64,000 nt of DNA from Gammaproteobacteria bacterium (GTDB lineage: Bacteria > Pseudomonadota > Gammaproteobacteria > Acidithiobacillales > Acidithiobacillaceae), in assembly GCA_023381645.1 (NCBI GenBank), contig JAMCRJ010000055.1, forward strand, positions 1 to 64,000, in the 5' to 3' direction. The notes beneath the pieces are model-generated. The model did no database searches, had not been told where the DNA came from, and was given only the letters and a program-made list of their open reading frames with translations. The position numbers and the translations under genes are program-made. Shown piece by piece: positions 14,954 to 22,699 of this stretch; position 1 is the stretch's first letter; each line of letters starts with the position of its first letter.

Positions 14954-15972
14954 CTAGGTTGGACCAACGCTTTCGCCAAATGCGCCATCCGGGTATTCCC
15001 AATGATCCAGGAATACAGGCTCGGAATAGCGCTTGCGCATGGCGATATCACGCCACTTGCTAGAAACCATGGGGTACGGTTGGCCCTGATTCGCACGGTC
15101 CATTACCGATTGGGTACGATGGATGGTGACGCCGAAGATCTCCTCGTACTGAGCAATGGCACGAAGACCATCGGGATCAATGGCGCGGATGGAAGCCCAT
15201 TGATTCGGGCTGCCAAAGATGCACTTCATACAGGACACCCGGCCAAAACCAAGCCAGTAGGCTGGGTGCGGGTTTACCTTGTGGCGCCGGATAATGTCCC
15301 ATACTTCGGCCTCCGCCCATGCGTGGACGGGGCGCCAATGGTCCACATGCCGCAGCGCCTTGCCCGCCCTTCGATCGGCCTTGTGGGCCTCGAAAGTGGC
15401 GTACTTGGCACGCCCGGGGGATTCCTCCGCGCGCTCGCCAGTGACTACCAAGGTGCGTTTCCCAGCAAAGCGCGGGTCGTTACGGATAGCGGCCGCAGCG
15501 ACGTCGATCTTGAGATATACCGCCACCAGCGTACCGCAAGGTTCCCAGAAACCTGGGGGAACTTTTGCCGGGTGCCCTGGGGCCCGAGCCCGCCGATGGT
15601 GTGCAGGCCATCGGGCGCCTCAAAGTGGATGGGAGCGGTGGGCGAGCGATCCCGCAACATCTCCCGTTCAAAACCGCCTTCCTTCCAGGAAAAGAAAATC
15701 GGGAGGCAGAAGTGGGCGGCGATGGTAGAGCAATAATCCTCGGTCACCGGCCAGTCCATAAGTGCGCCGTCGGCACCGTCAATCCGATGATGCCAAAGTT
15801 CCAGACGTTTTCTGCTTACGCCCAGTTCCAGCAAGTGAAGCAGGCACGCCATGGAGTCTTTGCCGCCCGAGAAGGCAACAAGAATGTGATCGTAGCTGTC
15901 GAGATCCGGCGCGTTCGATCTGGCGAGGCATTCGCCATCATATAAAGGTGATTCCTGACAAAGGTGGTTCAT
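14954..15972 (-). pseudogene. PAPS-reductase-like ATP-pyrophosphatase, one frameshift
   Basis: The N-terminal frame (from ATG 15972) has the PP-loop AFSGGKDSMACLLHLLELG (about 33-51), GADGALMDWPVTEDYC and GPQGTRQKFPQVSGNLAVRW. Near 15520-15530 homology jumps frame and continues AVYLKIDVAAAAIRND, VVTGERAEESPGRA, VHAWAEAEVWDIIRRHKVNPHPAYWLGFGRVSCMKC and on to the stop at 14954. Adding one base there would rejoin the frames as one protein of about 340 residues. Plasmid/phage members of this group are linked to sulfur or DNA modification without a proven substrate. A real mutation and a sequencing error cannot be told apart here. Confidence 0.75.
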
Positions 15973-16045
15973 AAGGTTTCTCCGGTCGAAATGGGCGGTG
16001 TTTCTGTGAATTTCCATGGAGAGGTACCGGACAGAAATCCGCACA
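15973..16045 (-). promoter_or_regulatory. module leader of the PAPS-reductase-like gene
   Basis: The box is at 16024-16044; the inner stem is degraded but CTCCGG/CATGGAG retains outer complementarity. Confidence 0.6.
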
Positions 16046-16050
16046 GCGAC

Positions 16051-16087
16051 AAAGAAAAACCCCGGTGCAGGATGCACTGGGGTTGAG
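16051..16087 (-). terminator. module terminator, form B
   Basis: Full stem and T-run; closes 16103-16513. Confidence 0.88.
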
Positions 16088-16102
16088 GGAGATCAGGAGT
16101 GC

Positions 16103-16513
16103 CTAAAGCTGAGCTATGACCGATGGAGATGCCGACGCAAACAGAAAATCAGGGATTTTCGCATCGGCAGCTTGGCCAGACACGCTCCAGCGGTTGAGCA
16201 ACATTTCCATAGATCGATCGGTTGGCCAACACCTGAAAATGGCGTGGATACGGATAATCGCCACCTCCATCACCATCAGCGGGTTATCACACGGCGATGG
16301 GCAATCCTTCGACGGATCCACCACCATGCTCCAATAGCTGCCGTCGGCCTTTCTGATCCTGTTTCCCCAAATATCCAAAGCGGCATCATAGGAATGGGTT
16401 TCCATAACCAAATTATTGCCCGTGTCGTGGAAAATGATATGGTTGCTAATGCCGCTGGCGAGGCCCCAGAGCGTTGTGGGACACTGCATAATGGAAAGAC
16501 GAAATGCCTGCAT
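16103..16513 (-). CDS. unrecognised protein, 136 aa
   Basis: MQAFRLSIMQCPTTLWGLASGISNHIIFHDTG begins a mixed alpha/beta protein with NNLVMETHSYDAALDIWGNRIRK in the middle and a Met-rich segment. The C-terminus is FASASPSVIAQL, with no W-x-F tail. The start at 16513 follows GGAGAGGTATC. Alone in its module. Confidence 0.65.
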   Translation of the reverse strand: MQAFRLSIMQCPTTLWGLASGISNHIIFHDTGNNLVMETHSYDAALDIWGNRIRKADGSYWSMVVDPSKDCPSPCDNPLMVMEVAIIRIHAIFRCWPTDRSMEMLLNRWSVSGQAADAKIPDFLFASASPSVIAQL

Positions 16514-16585
16514 GATACCTCTCCTGTCGAATGCGGCGACGCCGCGATAATTTCCAAACGGGAGTACCAGACAGGTTTCCGAGCA
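16514..16585 (-). promoter_or_regulatory. module leader
   Basis: The box is at 16563-16580 and the hairpin GCGGC/GCCGC at 16533-16545. Confidence 0.72.
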
Positions 16586-16593
16586 CACAGACG

Positions 16594-16630
16594 AAGAAAA
16601 ACCCTCGATGCAGGATGCATGAGGGTTGGG
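16594..16630 (-). terminator. module terminator, form D
   Basis: ACCCTCATGCATCCTGCATCGAGGGT, paired change CCCC/GGGG to CCTC/GAGG; T-run follows. Confidence 0.9.
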
Positions 16631-16640
16631 TGTGATCCGG

Positions 16641-17534
16641 TCAGAAGGACCAGCGCGCTTGCGGTTCTATGCGATGGCAAGCCGCATCGATTTTATCCAT
16701 ATTGTCCAGAGAAACTGGCTCTTTCAGTGTCATGTTTTCCAGAGACTGAATGATTTTTCGACGCGTGAATGAAGGCAAATGAACATCGCTTGGTATGAAT
16801 ACAGCCGGGTGGCCAGGCTCGAAGAGTAAGGCTGACCCATCGTCTGGCACAGCAGGATCACCGGTCACCCCAAAGAAAACGTAAGGGAATTCACGTTCTA
16901 AAACGTCCAGTTGCCGCGTGTTGAACCACGAATTGTGGCGCTTGCTATCATCCTGACGAGACTCGATAAGATGACCAGTCACACCAAAAATATTGCAGAA
17001 TCCGGGGCGAACGTGGTCAAAAGCATAGCAAGTTGTTTTTCGATATACGTTTGTGATGTTCGCACGGAAAATGCGTGGTTTGCAGGAGCGCCAATCCTGA
17101 TATTCCTGCTCTGGGAAATCCCGTATGTTCGGTTTTAGCGGAAGCGTGTCATTATCAATGTCCAGGCAAAGCTTCCGGATGGTTTCGAGTGGACGCTCTC
17201 CATCCAGCAGCTTGATCAGCTCCCCAACGTCGAGGAGCCTATCACTTTCGCAAACGTGCAGCGCCTCCGTGCTTCCGTCCTTGCGAGGCCGGTTATATAC
17301 AAGATAAGCAGGATCCCCATCAAGCGCTTCACAGTGGTGGTCGTAAGGAATACCAAACCGCTCCAGCGTTTCAAGAAGATCTGGTATACCGTTTTCTGAT
17401 TCATTATCAACAAAGGTGATTACCTTGTCGTCCATGGTTAAAGAAAATCTGCTTGTTCCATTCTGGTATGGCGTGTTTGGCAGATATTTATTGGCCCAGC
17501 GCGGGTATATTACAGACGTTTTCACTTTGCTCAT
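16641..17534 (-). CDS. module protein, family E, tail ARWSF
   Basis: 297 residues, paralogue of 12392-13186 (shared PRWANKYLP-like opening, D-ES-ENG, GIPYD and AVFIPSDVHLP segments). The C-terminus extends beyond the paralogue with NMTLKEPVSLDNMDKIDAACHRIEPQ and the W-S-F tail. The start at 17534 follows AAGGAGCAATACC. Second gene of the unit begun at 17981. Unknown. Confidence 0.7.
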   Translation of the reverse strand: MSKVKTSVIYPRWANKYLPNTPYQNGTSRFSLTMDDKVITFVDNESENGIPDLLETLERFGIPYDHHCEALDGDPAYLVYNRPRKDGSTEALHVCESDRLLDVGELIKLLDGERPLETIRKLCLDIDNDTLPLKPNIRDFPEQEYQDWRSCKPRIFRANITNVYRKTTCYAFDHVRPGFCNIFGVTGHLIESRQDDSKRHNSWFNTRQLDVLEREFPYVFFGVTGDPAVPDDGSALLFEPGHPAVFIPSDVHLPSFTRRKIIQSLENMTLKEPVSLDNMDKIDAACHRIEPQARWSF

Positions 17535-17546
17535 GGTATTGCTCCT

Positions 17547-17981
17547 TTAGAAAACCCAACTTGGTCCGCAGATGCCAGCGACAGCCTCCATACACGCTTT
17601 CCACGATGTATCTGGATTGTGATACACAATCATCCCCGCGCTACAAAGCCAAACCTCCAGGTCGTGGGCCGCGCTCACTGGGTTCACTGCGTCAATAAGC
17701 TGCACGGCGATCATCTCGGTCAGTGTCAAAATGGGCAATTCAGACACCGGGGTACCATTGTTTGGATAGAAATCCAGCGCGACCACTTCCTGATAGCCCC
17801 GGGTGCCATCATCAAGAACACGCTTTTGATATGTTGCATTTGCCTCGTCAACCGTATGCTCTTTTGGATTAACGACACGGTCCTTTTTCGTGCAAAAGAA
17901 AGTTGCCGCGCTATCCTCTGATGGACGAACTACCTGCCCATAAAAGTTTTCGCCGTTACGGCCGATTCGTATTTGTAACAT
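17547..17981 (-). CDS. unrecognised module protein, tail PSWVF
   Basis: 144 residues. MLQIRIGRNGENFYGQVVRPSED opens a strand-rich part; EMIAVQLIDAVNPVSAAHDLEVWL is helical. It ends CGPSWVF. The start at 17981 follows AGGAGGTGCGCG. First gene of a two-gene unit. Confidence 0.68.
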   Translation of the reverse strand: MLQIRIGRNGENFYGQVVRPSEDSAATFFCTKKDRVVNPKEHTVDEANATYQKRVLDDGTRGYQEVVALDFYPNNGTPVSELPILTLTEMIAVQLIDAVNPVSAAHDLEVWLCSAGMIVYHNPDTSWKACMEAVAGICGPSWVF

Positions 17982-18040
17982 CGCGCACCTCCTGTGCGAA
18001 TCCATTCCGGATGGAGGTAACAGACAGGATTCCGGACAGC
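17982..18040 (-). promoter_or_regulatory. short module leader with perfect Shine-Dalgarno pairing
   Basis: ACCTCC (17987-17992) and GGAGGT (18013-18018) are exact complements; the inner GC stem is absent. The box is at 18019-18036. Confidence 0.68.
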
Positions 18041-18045
18041 GGACG

Positions 18046-18082
18046 AAGAAAAACCCCAAAGCCGAAGCCATGGGGTTGGGGG
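18046..18082 (-). terminator. module terminator, form C
   Basis: CCCCATGGCTTCGGCTTTGGGG plus T-run; ends the CobS-like gene. Confidence 0.88.
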
Positions 18083-18090
18083 GATCAAGA

Positions 18091-19011
18091 TTATCCGAGC
18101 TTCATAATGGAGCGAAGCCCGGACTTCTCCCCTTCGGATAGCCCATCGGCAAATCCGAAACACACGGCCTCCCAGAGGGGTTCGTTCGTGGCACTAAAAA
18201 TGCCACTCTTGACCAGCTCGGAAATTCGAACCAGTCCCCGGGTGGAGATCGGCGCGGATAGTTCGCCACCAATGAAAGCCGCGCGGCTCTCCTGTGCGGT
18301 TTTCAACAGGATCTCCCGAATTTCATCCGGAAGAGCCGTGCCGAATTTTCCGACCAGGATATCGTTCTCCTCCTCCTGAGTTGGGTATCCAACCTCAAGA
18401 AACAGGAATCGGTCGAGAACGGCCGCATCCTGTACGTTGCGGGCCCGGTGGGTACCCGTTTCGTCGCCACGGCCACGGGTGTTGCCCGTGAACGCGATGC
18501 GGAAATCCTTGTGCGGGTGAATGACCTCACCCGTTTCAGGAATCACCAGGGGGGATCCCTCCAGAACCCGGTTGAGCGTGATCGTGATGGAAGGCGGCAA
18601 TGCGTCGCCCTCGTCGAACACGATCATCTCTCCGTTGCGCATGGCGCGCACCAGGGGCCCAGGGATGAAGCGGGTGCTTCCATTCTCTAGGCCCATGTAC
18701 CCCACAATATCCGCGCGCTCTGTGCGGACATTGCAGGACAGAGTGGTGCAGATCCATCCCAGCCGTGCGGCCATCTGCTCCGCGAGGCTGGTCTTGCCGG
18801 ATCCCGAAGGCCCTGCGAGGTAGATGCTGCGCCCGGCCTTCCCGTCCATCCAGATCAGCGCCTTGCGGAGCAAGGGCAGCCGGAACACGTAATTACTGAT
18901 GATCTCGGGAACGCCGGGATCGGTGAGACCCTTGGCCGGGAACTGCTTGCCGGCCAGAGCGGGGATGCCAAAGGTTACGCCAAGATCTATTGTAGGTGTT
19001 GCCGTTGCCAT
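18091..19011 (-). CDS. CobS/MoxR-like AAA+ ATPase
   Basis: 306 residues. Walker A GPSGSGKT (67-74), Walker B MIVFDEGDAL (129-138), sensor region RIAFTGNTRGRGD (about 168-180) and the QDAAVLDRFLFLEVGYP segment typical of the CobS-like MoxR group. CobS proteins load metal with a vWA partner in cobaltochelatase; on ICEs and plasmids the same pair is found without cobalamin genes and its role is unknown. The likely partner is the vWA protein at 22700-24628 and the DUF3150 protein at 33053-33964. The start follows TAGGAGAAACACC. Confidence 0.85.
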   Translation of the reverse strand: MATATPTIDLGVTFGIPALAGKQFPAKGLTDPGVPEIISNYVFRLPLLRKALIWMDGKAGRSIYLAGPSGSGKTSLAEQMAARLGWICTTLSCNVRTERADIVGYMGLENGSTRFIPGPLVRAMRNGEMIVFDEGDALPPSITITLNRVLEGSPLVIPETGEVIHPHKDFRIAFTGNTRGRGDETGTHRARNVQDAAVLDRFLFLEVGYPTQEEENDILVGKFGTALPDEIREILLKTAQESRAAFIGGELSAPISTRGLVRISELVKSGIFSATNEPLWEAVCFGFADGLSEGEKSGLRSIMKLG

Positions 19012-19085
19012 GGTGTTTCTCCTATCAAAAATGCGGCTGCGCCGCGATCATTTCCGAAGGGGAGTACCAGACAGGAATCCGCACA
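19012..19085 (-). promoter_or_regulatory. module leader of the AAA+ gene
   Basis: The box is at 19063-19082 and the hairpin GCGGC/GCCGC at 19033-19045. Confidence 0.73.
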
Positions 19086-19107
19086 CGTTGGCGGTGGGCG
19101 ACGGGCG

Positions 19108-19145
19108 AAGAAAAACCCCAGGTCCGAAGACATGGGGTTGGGGGT
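19108..19145 (-). terminator. module terminator, form A
   Basis: CCCCATGTCTTCGGACCTGGGG plus T-run; ends 19159-19371. Confidence 0.88.
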
Positions 19146-19158
19146 ATCAGTTAGGCAT

Positions 19159-19371
19159 TCAGATTTTCCTGGCGCCGTCATATTGATCGGCGGCCATGTC
19201 GAGCAACAAGGCACGCGCTACGGTCGTAGCGTCCTGTCGCATCGCGGCGGCCAAGCGCCGCAAGGATGCTGTGGTGGGCAAATAATCATCCAAAAGCACG
19301 TCCAATGTGCTTGATGCGGTTTCGATATGGGCATAACGACCCAGTTCGGTGTGTTGGATGCGGATATTCAT
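19159..19371 (-). CDS. small helical protein, 70 aa
   Basis: MNIRIQHTELGRYAHIETASSTLDVLLDDYLPTTASL, then a helix RRLAAAMRQDATTVARALLLDMAADQY. The layout (strand, then two helices) resembles small DNA-binding antitoxin-like proteins, without a specific match. Start at 19371 behind AGGAGAAACCCA. Alone in its module. Confidence 0.6.
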   Translation of the reverse strand: MNIRIQHTELGRYAHIETASSTLDVLLDDYLPTTASLRRLAAAMRQDATTVARALLLDMAADQYDGARKI

Positions 19372-19447
19372 TGGGTTTCTCCTGACAGGCAAGCGGCTGG
19401 ATGCCGCGATCATTTCCAAACGGGAGTACCAGACAGGAATCCGCACG
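19372..19447 (-). promoter_or_regulatory. module leader
   Basis: The box is at 19426-19446 and the hairpin GCGGC/GCCGC at 19393-19407. Confidence 0.73.
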
Positions 19448-19460
19448 GGCTGCGCCCAAT

Positions 19461-19493
19461 AGAAAAACCCCGGTGCAAGATGCATCGGGGTTG
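19461..19493 (-). terminator. module terminator, form B variant
   Basis: ACCCCGATGCAT..GCACCGGGGT; closes the cysB unit on its left. Confidence 0.85.
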
Positions 19494-19518
19494 TGGGGCT
19501 GGCGTCTTCAGGTTTTGA

Positions 19519-20481
19519 TCAGACGCTACCATCTGGCGCCAATAACGCCCTGGAAGCGACTGTGGAATCCATGGCCTGATCCACCGTGTTGCGATCGAGG
19601 TGTGGCGCGTATAACGCTATGAAGGTGTATAGATACCCGCGTAAATAGGTTCCCTGCCTCAAGGCCAGGTAGGTGGTGCTGGGATCGAACAGGTGACTCG
19701 CATCGATCACCTCCAGTTTTGTGTCCCGTACAGGGTCATAAGCCATTTTGGCGACGATGCCTATCCCTAACCCCAGCTCCACATACGCTTTGATGACATC
19801 GGAGTCTATGGCGGAAAGCACGATGTTGGGGGACAGGCTGTGATTGGCGAAAGTCTTGTCGATCAGGGAGCGCCCAGCAAAGGCCTGGTCGTAGGTTACT
19901 ATGGGATAGGCGGCGACTGCGTCCAGCGTCAGTGGCCGGCTTTGCAGCAGCGGATGGCCGGTGGCTGTGATAACGACGCGATTCCACTGATAGCAGGGCA
20001 AGGCGACAAGGCCCGCGTAGGAATTCAACGACTCCGTTGCGATCGCCACGTCTGCCTCCCCCGCCGCAAGCATCTCCGCGATCTGGGTAGGATTGCCCTG
20101 GCGCAGGCGCAACTGAACCCCTGGGTAGCGTTCCGTAAAGGTCTTTATCACCTTGGGCAGGCTGTATCTGGCCTGGGTATGGGTGGTGGCGATCACAAAT
20201 TCCCCGCGATCGCCCTGAGAAAACTCCTGACCTACTTTTCGGATATTCTCGATATCGCCGACTACCCGCTGTGCAAAAGTGAATATCTGCTCACCCGCCG
20301 GGGTCATTCCGATGATGCGCTTCCCTTTGCGCACGAAAAGCGCCACATTGATCTCCTCTTCCAGGAGTTGGATCTGTTTGCTCACCCCCGGTTGTGAGGT
20401 ATACAGGCTATCGGCGGCGGCCGACGCATTGAAGTTCTGGCGCACCACCGCGCAGATGAAACGAAGCTGTTGCAGGTTCAT
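19519..20481 (-). CDS. cysB: CysB-type LysR regulator
   Basis: 320 residues, close to the 324 of enterobacterial CysB. The N-terminal LysR helix-turn-helix is MNLQQLRFICAVVRQNFNASAAADSLYTSQPGVSKQ (1-36); IATTHTQARYSLPKVIKTF (about 97-115) and TYDQAFAGRSLIDKTF are CysB landmarks in the sulfate/acetylserine-binding domain. CysB activates sulfur-assimilation genes when inducer accumulates. ATG 20481 is chosen over 20499 because MNLQQL is the canonical start. No module leader precedes it, so cysB and the regulator upstream form an insert in the array. Confidence 0.88.
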   Translation of the reverse strand: MNLQQLRFICAVVRQNFNASAAADSLYTSQPGVSKQIQLLEEEINVALFVRKGKRIIGMTPAGEQIFTFAQRVVGDIENIRKVGQEFSQGDRGEFVIATTHTQARYSLPKVIKTFTERYPGVQLRLRQGNPTQIAEMLAAGEADVAIATESLNSYAGLVALPCYQWNRVVITATGHPLLQSRPLTLDAVAAYPIVTYDQAFAGRSLIDKTFANHSLSPNIVLSAIDSDVIKAYVELGLGIGIVAKMAYDPVRDTKLEVIDASHLFDPSTTYLALRQGTYLRGYLYTFIALYAPHLDRNTVDQAMDSTVASRALLAPDGSV

Positions 20482-20536
20482 GGTCTGCTGCTCACCCAAG
20501 CCGGTTGGCCTGTATGGCGATAGGTCAGCAGTTGCA

Positions 20537-21175
20537 TCAGGTTCTCTCTATATCAATGGCGTAACGCTTGATTTTGTTGGCCAGGCCTACCCGGGAAAGG
20601 CCAAGCGCCTTGGCGGCACGACTTTGGTTGCCGTGGAAACGTTTCAGTGCGGAGATGACCATGCCGCGTTCCAGACTTTCCGTATGTTCCTTTAATGTGC
20701 CACCTTCCGTTTGGCTTGGATTCGAGTCGGCATCCTTGGAAAACGGTTGTCTGGGTAAGTTGTGGATGGGTTGGCGATGCTCGCGGGAGATTTCACGGTA
20801 TTCCATCGCCCGCTTCAGGCTCAGTGCCACCAGATCCGGGAACAGCGGCTTGCGCAGGTATTCGTAGACAGCGGCCACATGCAGGGCGTCGGCAAACTCG
20901 CTGGAGTCCGTACCCAGGCCACACAGAAATCTTATCGCCGTCGGTTGCCGGGTGCGGAAGTCGAAGAGGCACTGGGCGCCCGACATATCCTCCAGTTGCG
21001 CGTCGCAGATGATGGCATCCACATGATGTGTACCGGCGAGGCGCAGCGCCTCGGCGCCACTGGAGACGATGATGCATTCATAGTGTATGGACAGCGCCCA
21101 GCTCAGGTTGCGGGCTTCCTGCTCGTCCGTCAGGGCCAACAAAATGGCTGGAACCGCACGCTGGCTTGCTTCCAT
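20537..21175 (-). CDS. response regulator: receiver plus Fis-type HTH
   Basis: 212 residues. The receiver domain (about 9-128) has the probable phospho-acceptor Asp58 in AIICDAQLED and the conserved Lys near residue 109 (YLRKPL). A linker of 40 residues leads to a Fis-like HTH (about 168-208, MVISALKRFHGNQSRAAKALGLSRVGLANKIKRY). There is no AAA+ domain, like the ActR/PrrA-type regulators. It precedes cysB by 55 bases in the same direction. No cognate kinase lies in the window. Confidence 0.82.
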   Translation of the reverse strand: MEASQRAVPAILLALTDEQEARNLSWALSIHYECIIVSSGAEALRLAGTHHVDAIICDAQLEDMSGAQCLFDFRTRQPTAIRFLCGLGTDSSEFADALHVAAVYEYLRKPLFPDLVALSLKRAMEYREISREHRQPIHNLPRQPFSKDADSNPSQTEGGTLKEHTESLERGMVISALKRFHGNQSRAAKALGLSRVGLANKIKRYAIDIERT

Positions 21176-21194
21176 ATGTATCTCTGCGCGAAAA

Positions 21195-21230
21195 GGAAGT
21201 ATGCAGTTAGTGTACTAACTTCCTTTGCAT
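21195..21230 (-). promoter_or_regulatory. operator-like palindrome before the response regulator
   Basis: AGTTAGT-GT-ACTAACT is a perfect inverted repeat, flanked by GGAAGT/ACTTCC, about 20-50 bases upstream of the start at 21175. It may be an autoregulatory site. Confidence 0.5.
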
Positions 21231-21317
21231 TGACGCAAGATGAAGGCTCCGGCGCGCGCTCTGCATCCCCGCCATGAATAGCGAGGTTTCCGCGCACACT
21301 GGATAAACGTCCGGTAA

Positions 21318-21356
21318 TAAAGAAAACCCCAGGTCCGGAGACGTGGGGTTGGGGGA
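21318..21356 (-). terminator. module terminator, form A
   Basis: CCCCACGTCTCCGGACCTGGGG plus TTTTC; ends 21360-21704. Confidence 0.87.
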
Positions 21357-21359
21357 TCG

Positions 21360-21704
21360 TTAAACAGATTTTGGTTGATCGTCATCAGCCATGGAAACCG
21401 GCCCGCGAGGCGGCTCCGTCGCCGGTCGCGGTTTCCACCAGTCTGGAGCCACTTTTAATTGGCACCTGGCACAAGGGCAGGGATGGTCGTCCTCCGGCTG
21501 TCCCCGCCACCCAACGGCATATTTCATGATATACTTAGTGTTGTGGCCTGTTTCATCAAAAACATCCACTATGTCCTGCAGCCTGGACAAGGGGTGCATG
21601 CCACACACTTCTTCTTTTTGCCCATCGGGATGGGTAAAAATTAACGACCCGATGCGTGTCTTGTAAACAGGCTTTCCGTTGGCGATAAATCGTGTTTTCA
21701 TCAT
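21360..21704 (-). CDS. small protein with Cys pair, 114 aa
   Basis: MMKTRFIANGKPVYKTRIGSLIFTHPDGQKEEVCG, later HPCPCARCQLKVAPDWWKP (about 76-94), where CPCARC could bind zinc, and a Pro-rich C-terminus. The start follows AGGAGAGAT. Alone in its module. Unknown. Confidence 0.62.
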   Translation of the reverse strand: MMKTRFIANGKPVYKTRIGSLIFTHPDGQKEEVCGMHPLSRLQDIVDVFDETGHNTKYIMKYAVGWRGQPEDDHPCPCARCQLKVAPDWWKPRPATEPPRGPVSMADDDQPKSV

Positions 21705-21776
21705 ATCTCTCCTGACAGGTAAGCGGCTGAATGCCGCGATCATTTCCGAATGGGAATACCAGACAGGAATCCGGCC
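21705..21776 (-). promoter_or_regulatory. module leader abutting the upstream terminator
   Basis: The box is at 21756-21775, within about five bases of the preceding terminator's T-run, and the hairpin GCGGC/GCCGC is at 21723-21737. The promoter must therefore lie within this leader. Confidence 0.73.
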
Positions 21777-21813
21777 AAAGAAAAACCCCGGTGCGGAATG
21801 CACTGGGGCTGGG
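21777..21813 (-). terminator. module terminator, form B
   Basis: AGCCCCAGTGCA..GCACCGGGGTT plus T-run; ends the toxin-antitoxin unit. Confidence 0.87.
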
Positions 21814-21850
21814 TGGATCAGCGTGATAAATCAGGCCTTGATTTGTATCA

Positions 21851-22123
21851 TTATCGGTTTTTTAGCAGGTAGCACAGGTCGTCCATGACCAGCGCCGACG
21901 GATCTTGATTAGAGAGAGCCCCTGCATCAACCAGCTCTTGTGGAGTAGGCATATCGTGGTTCACCTTCTCAGGGAATAAGCTGTCATACATGCGATTAAT
22001 GGCCATGTGGACAGCCTTATTTTGGGATACGCCCATGTGGTCGGCGATTTGCTTGAGCGCTACTTGCGTGGCTCCCGTGACGGTTCTCTCTTCTTCGAAC
22101 CGTACAGTCATTGCGGTTTTCAT
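21851..22123 (-). CDS. antitoxin-like protein of a MazF-type pair
   Basis: 90 residues. MKTAMTVRFEEERTVTGATQVALKQIADHMGVSQNKAVHMAINRMYDSLFP has the strand-helix-helix layout of a ribbon-helix-helix antitoxin; the C-terminus is acidic and probably disordered. The start at 22123 follows AAAGGAGTTTCTTCC. It lies 62 bases downstream of the MazF-like gene, the reverse of the usual antitoxin-first order. Confidence 0.6.
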   Translation of the reverse strand: MKTAMTVRFEEERTVTGATQVALKQIADHMGVSQNKAVHMAINRMYDSLFPEKVNHDMPTPQELVDAGALSNQDPSALVMDDLCYLLKNR

Positions 22124-22185
22124 TGGAAGAAACTCCTTTCGTTCTTGTTTGGTTGATGTCATCATGATACCACAATGCAACCGCG

Positions 22186-22545
22186 TCAACCAGGGCTGTA
22201 GGCCGCTCGCATGGCACCCTTTAGTGCATTAACCATCAACGGGTTAGTAAGATCCAGTTTCCCAACAGGGACACACAACCTGGCTGGAAATTGCGCGGTT
22301 ACCCGAAAATCGAACCGTGTTGGCTTGTAAAGCCCTGCAAAAGTAAGGTCCTTTGGCAGGTGCAAGACCATCTCGTTGTCGGGATGGCCGCTTACAGAAA
22401 CCTTCTTCGAAGAGCCATAAACCACGGTAACCAGATCTCCCCCAAACCCCTTTTCCACCCGGGATACAATGCCGTAGTGTGGCTTTGTAGTTCCATCATG
22501 CATCGGAAATGGGACCTTCACGATGTCCCCGGCATTAAATTCCAT
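22186..22545 (-). CDS. PemK/MazF-like toxin
   Basis: 119 residues. MEFNAGDIVKVPFPMHDGTTKPHYGIVSRVEKG matches the opening of MazF/PemK folds (GDIVxVPFP...KxRPxIV), with the usual Arg of the RP motif replaced by HY. Central strands and KFDL-like C-terminal strand (VPVGKLDLTNPLMVNALK) fit. Known members are mRNA interferases. The start at 22545 has AAGGAGGTGTG upstream. Toxin activity is uncertain because the RP motif is altered. Confidence 0.68.
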   Translation of the reverse strand: MEFNAGDIVKVPFPMHDGTTKPHYGIVSRVEKGFGGDLVTVVYGSSKKVSVSGHPDNEMVLHLPKDLTFAGLYKPTRFDFRVTAQFPARLCVPVGKLDLTNPLMVNALKGAMRAAYSPG

Positions 22546-22605
22546 GACACACCTCCTTTGAGGCCAGAAATACCGAATCAAGATGGCAGACAGGATTCCG
22601 TTCAG
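22546..22605 (-). promoter_or_regulatory. module leader of the toxin-antitoxin unit
   Basis: The box is at 22581-22600; the hairpin is lost and only the box is conserved. Confidence 0.55.
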
Positions 22606-22625
22606 TCGTCACCTTCTGCCAAAAT

Positions 22626-22660
22626 AGAAAAACCCCGGTGCAGAATGCACTGGGGTTGGG
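22626..22660 (-). terminator. module terminator, form B
   Basis: CCCCAGTGCATTCTGCACCGGGG plus T-run; ends the CobT-like gene. Confidence 0.88.
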
Positions 22661-22699
22661 ATAAATCAGGAAGCCAGATCGAAACCCGGCTTCTTTTTC

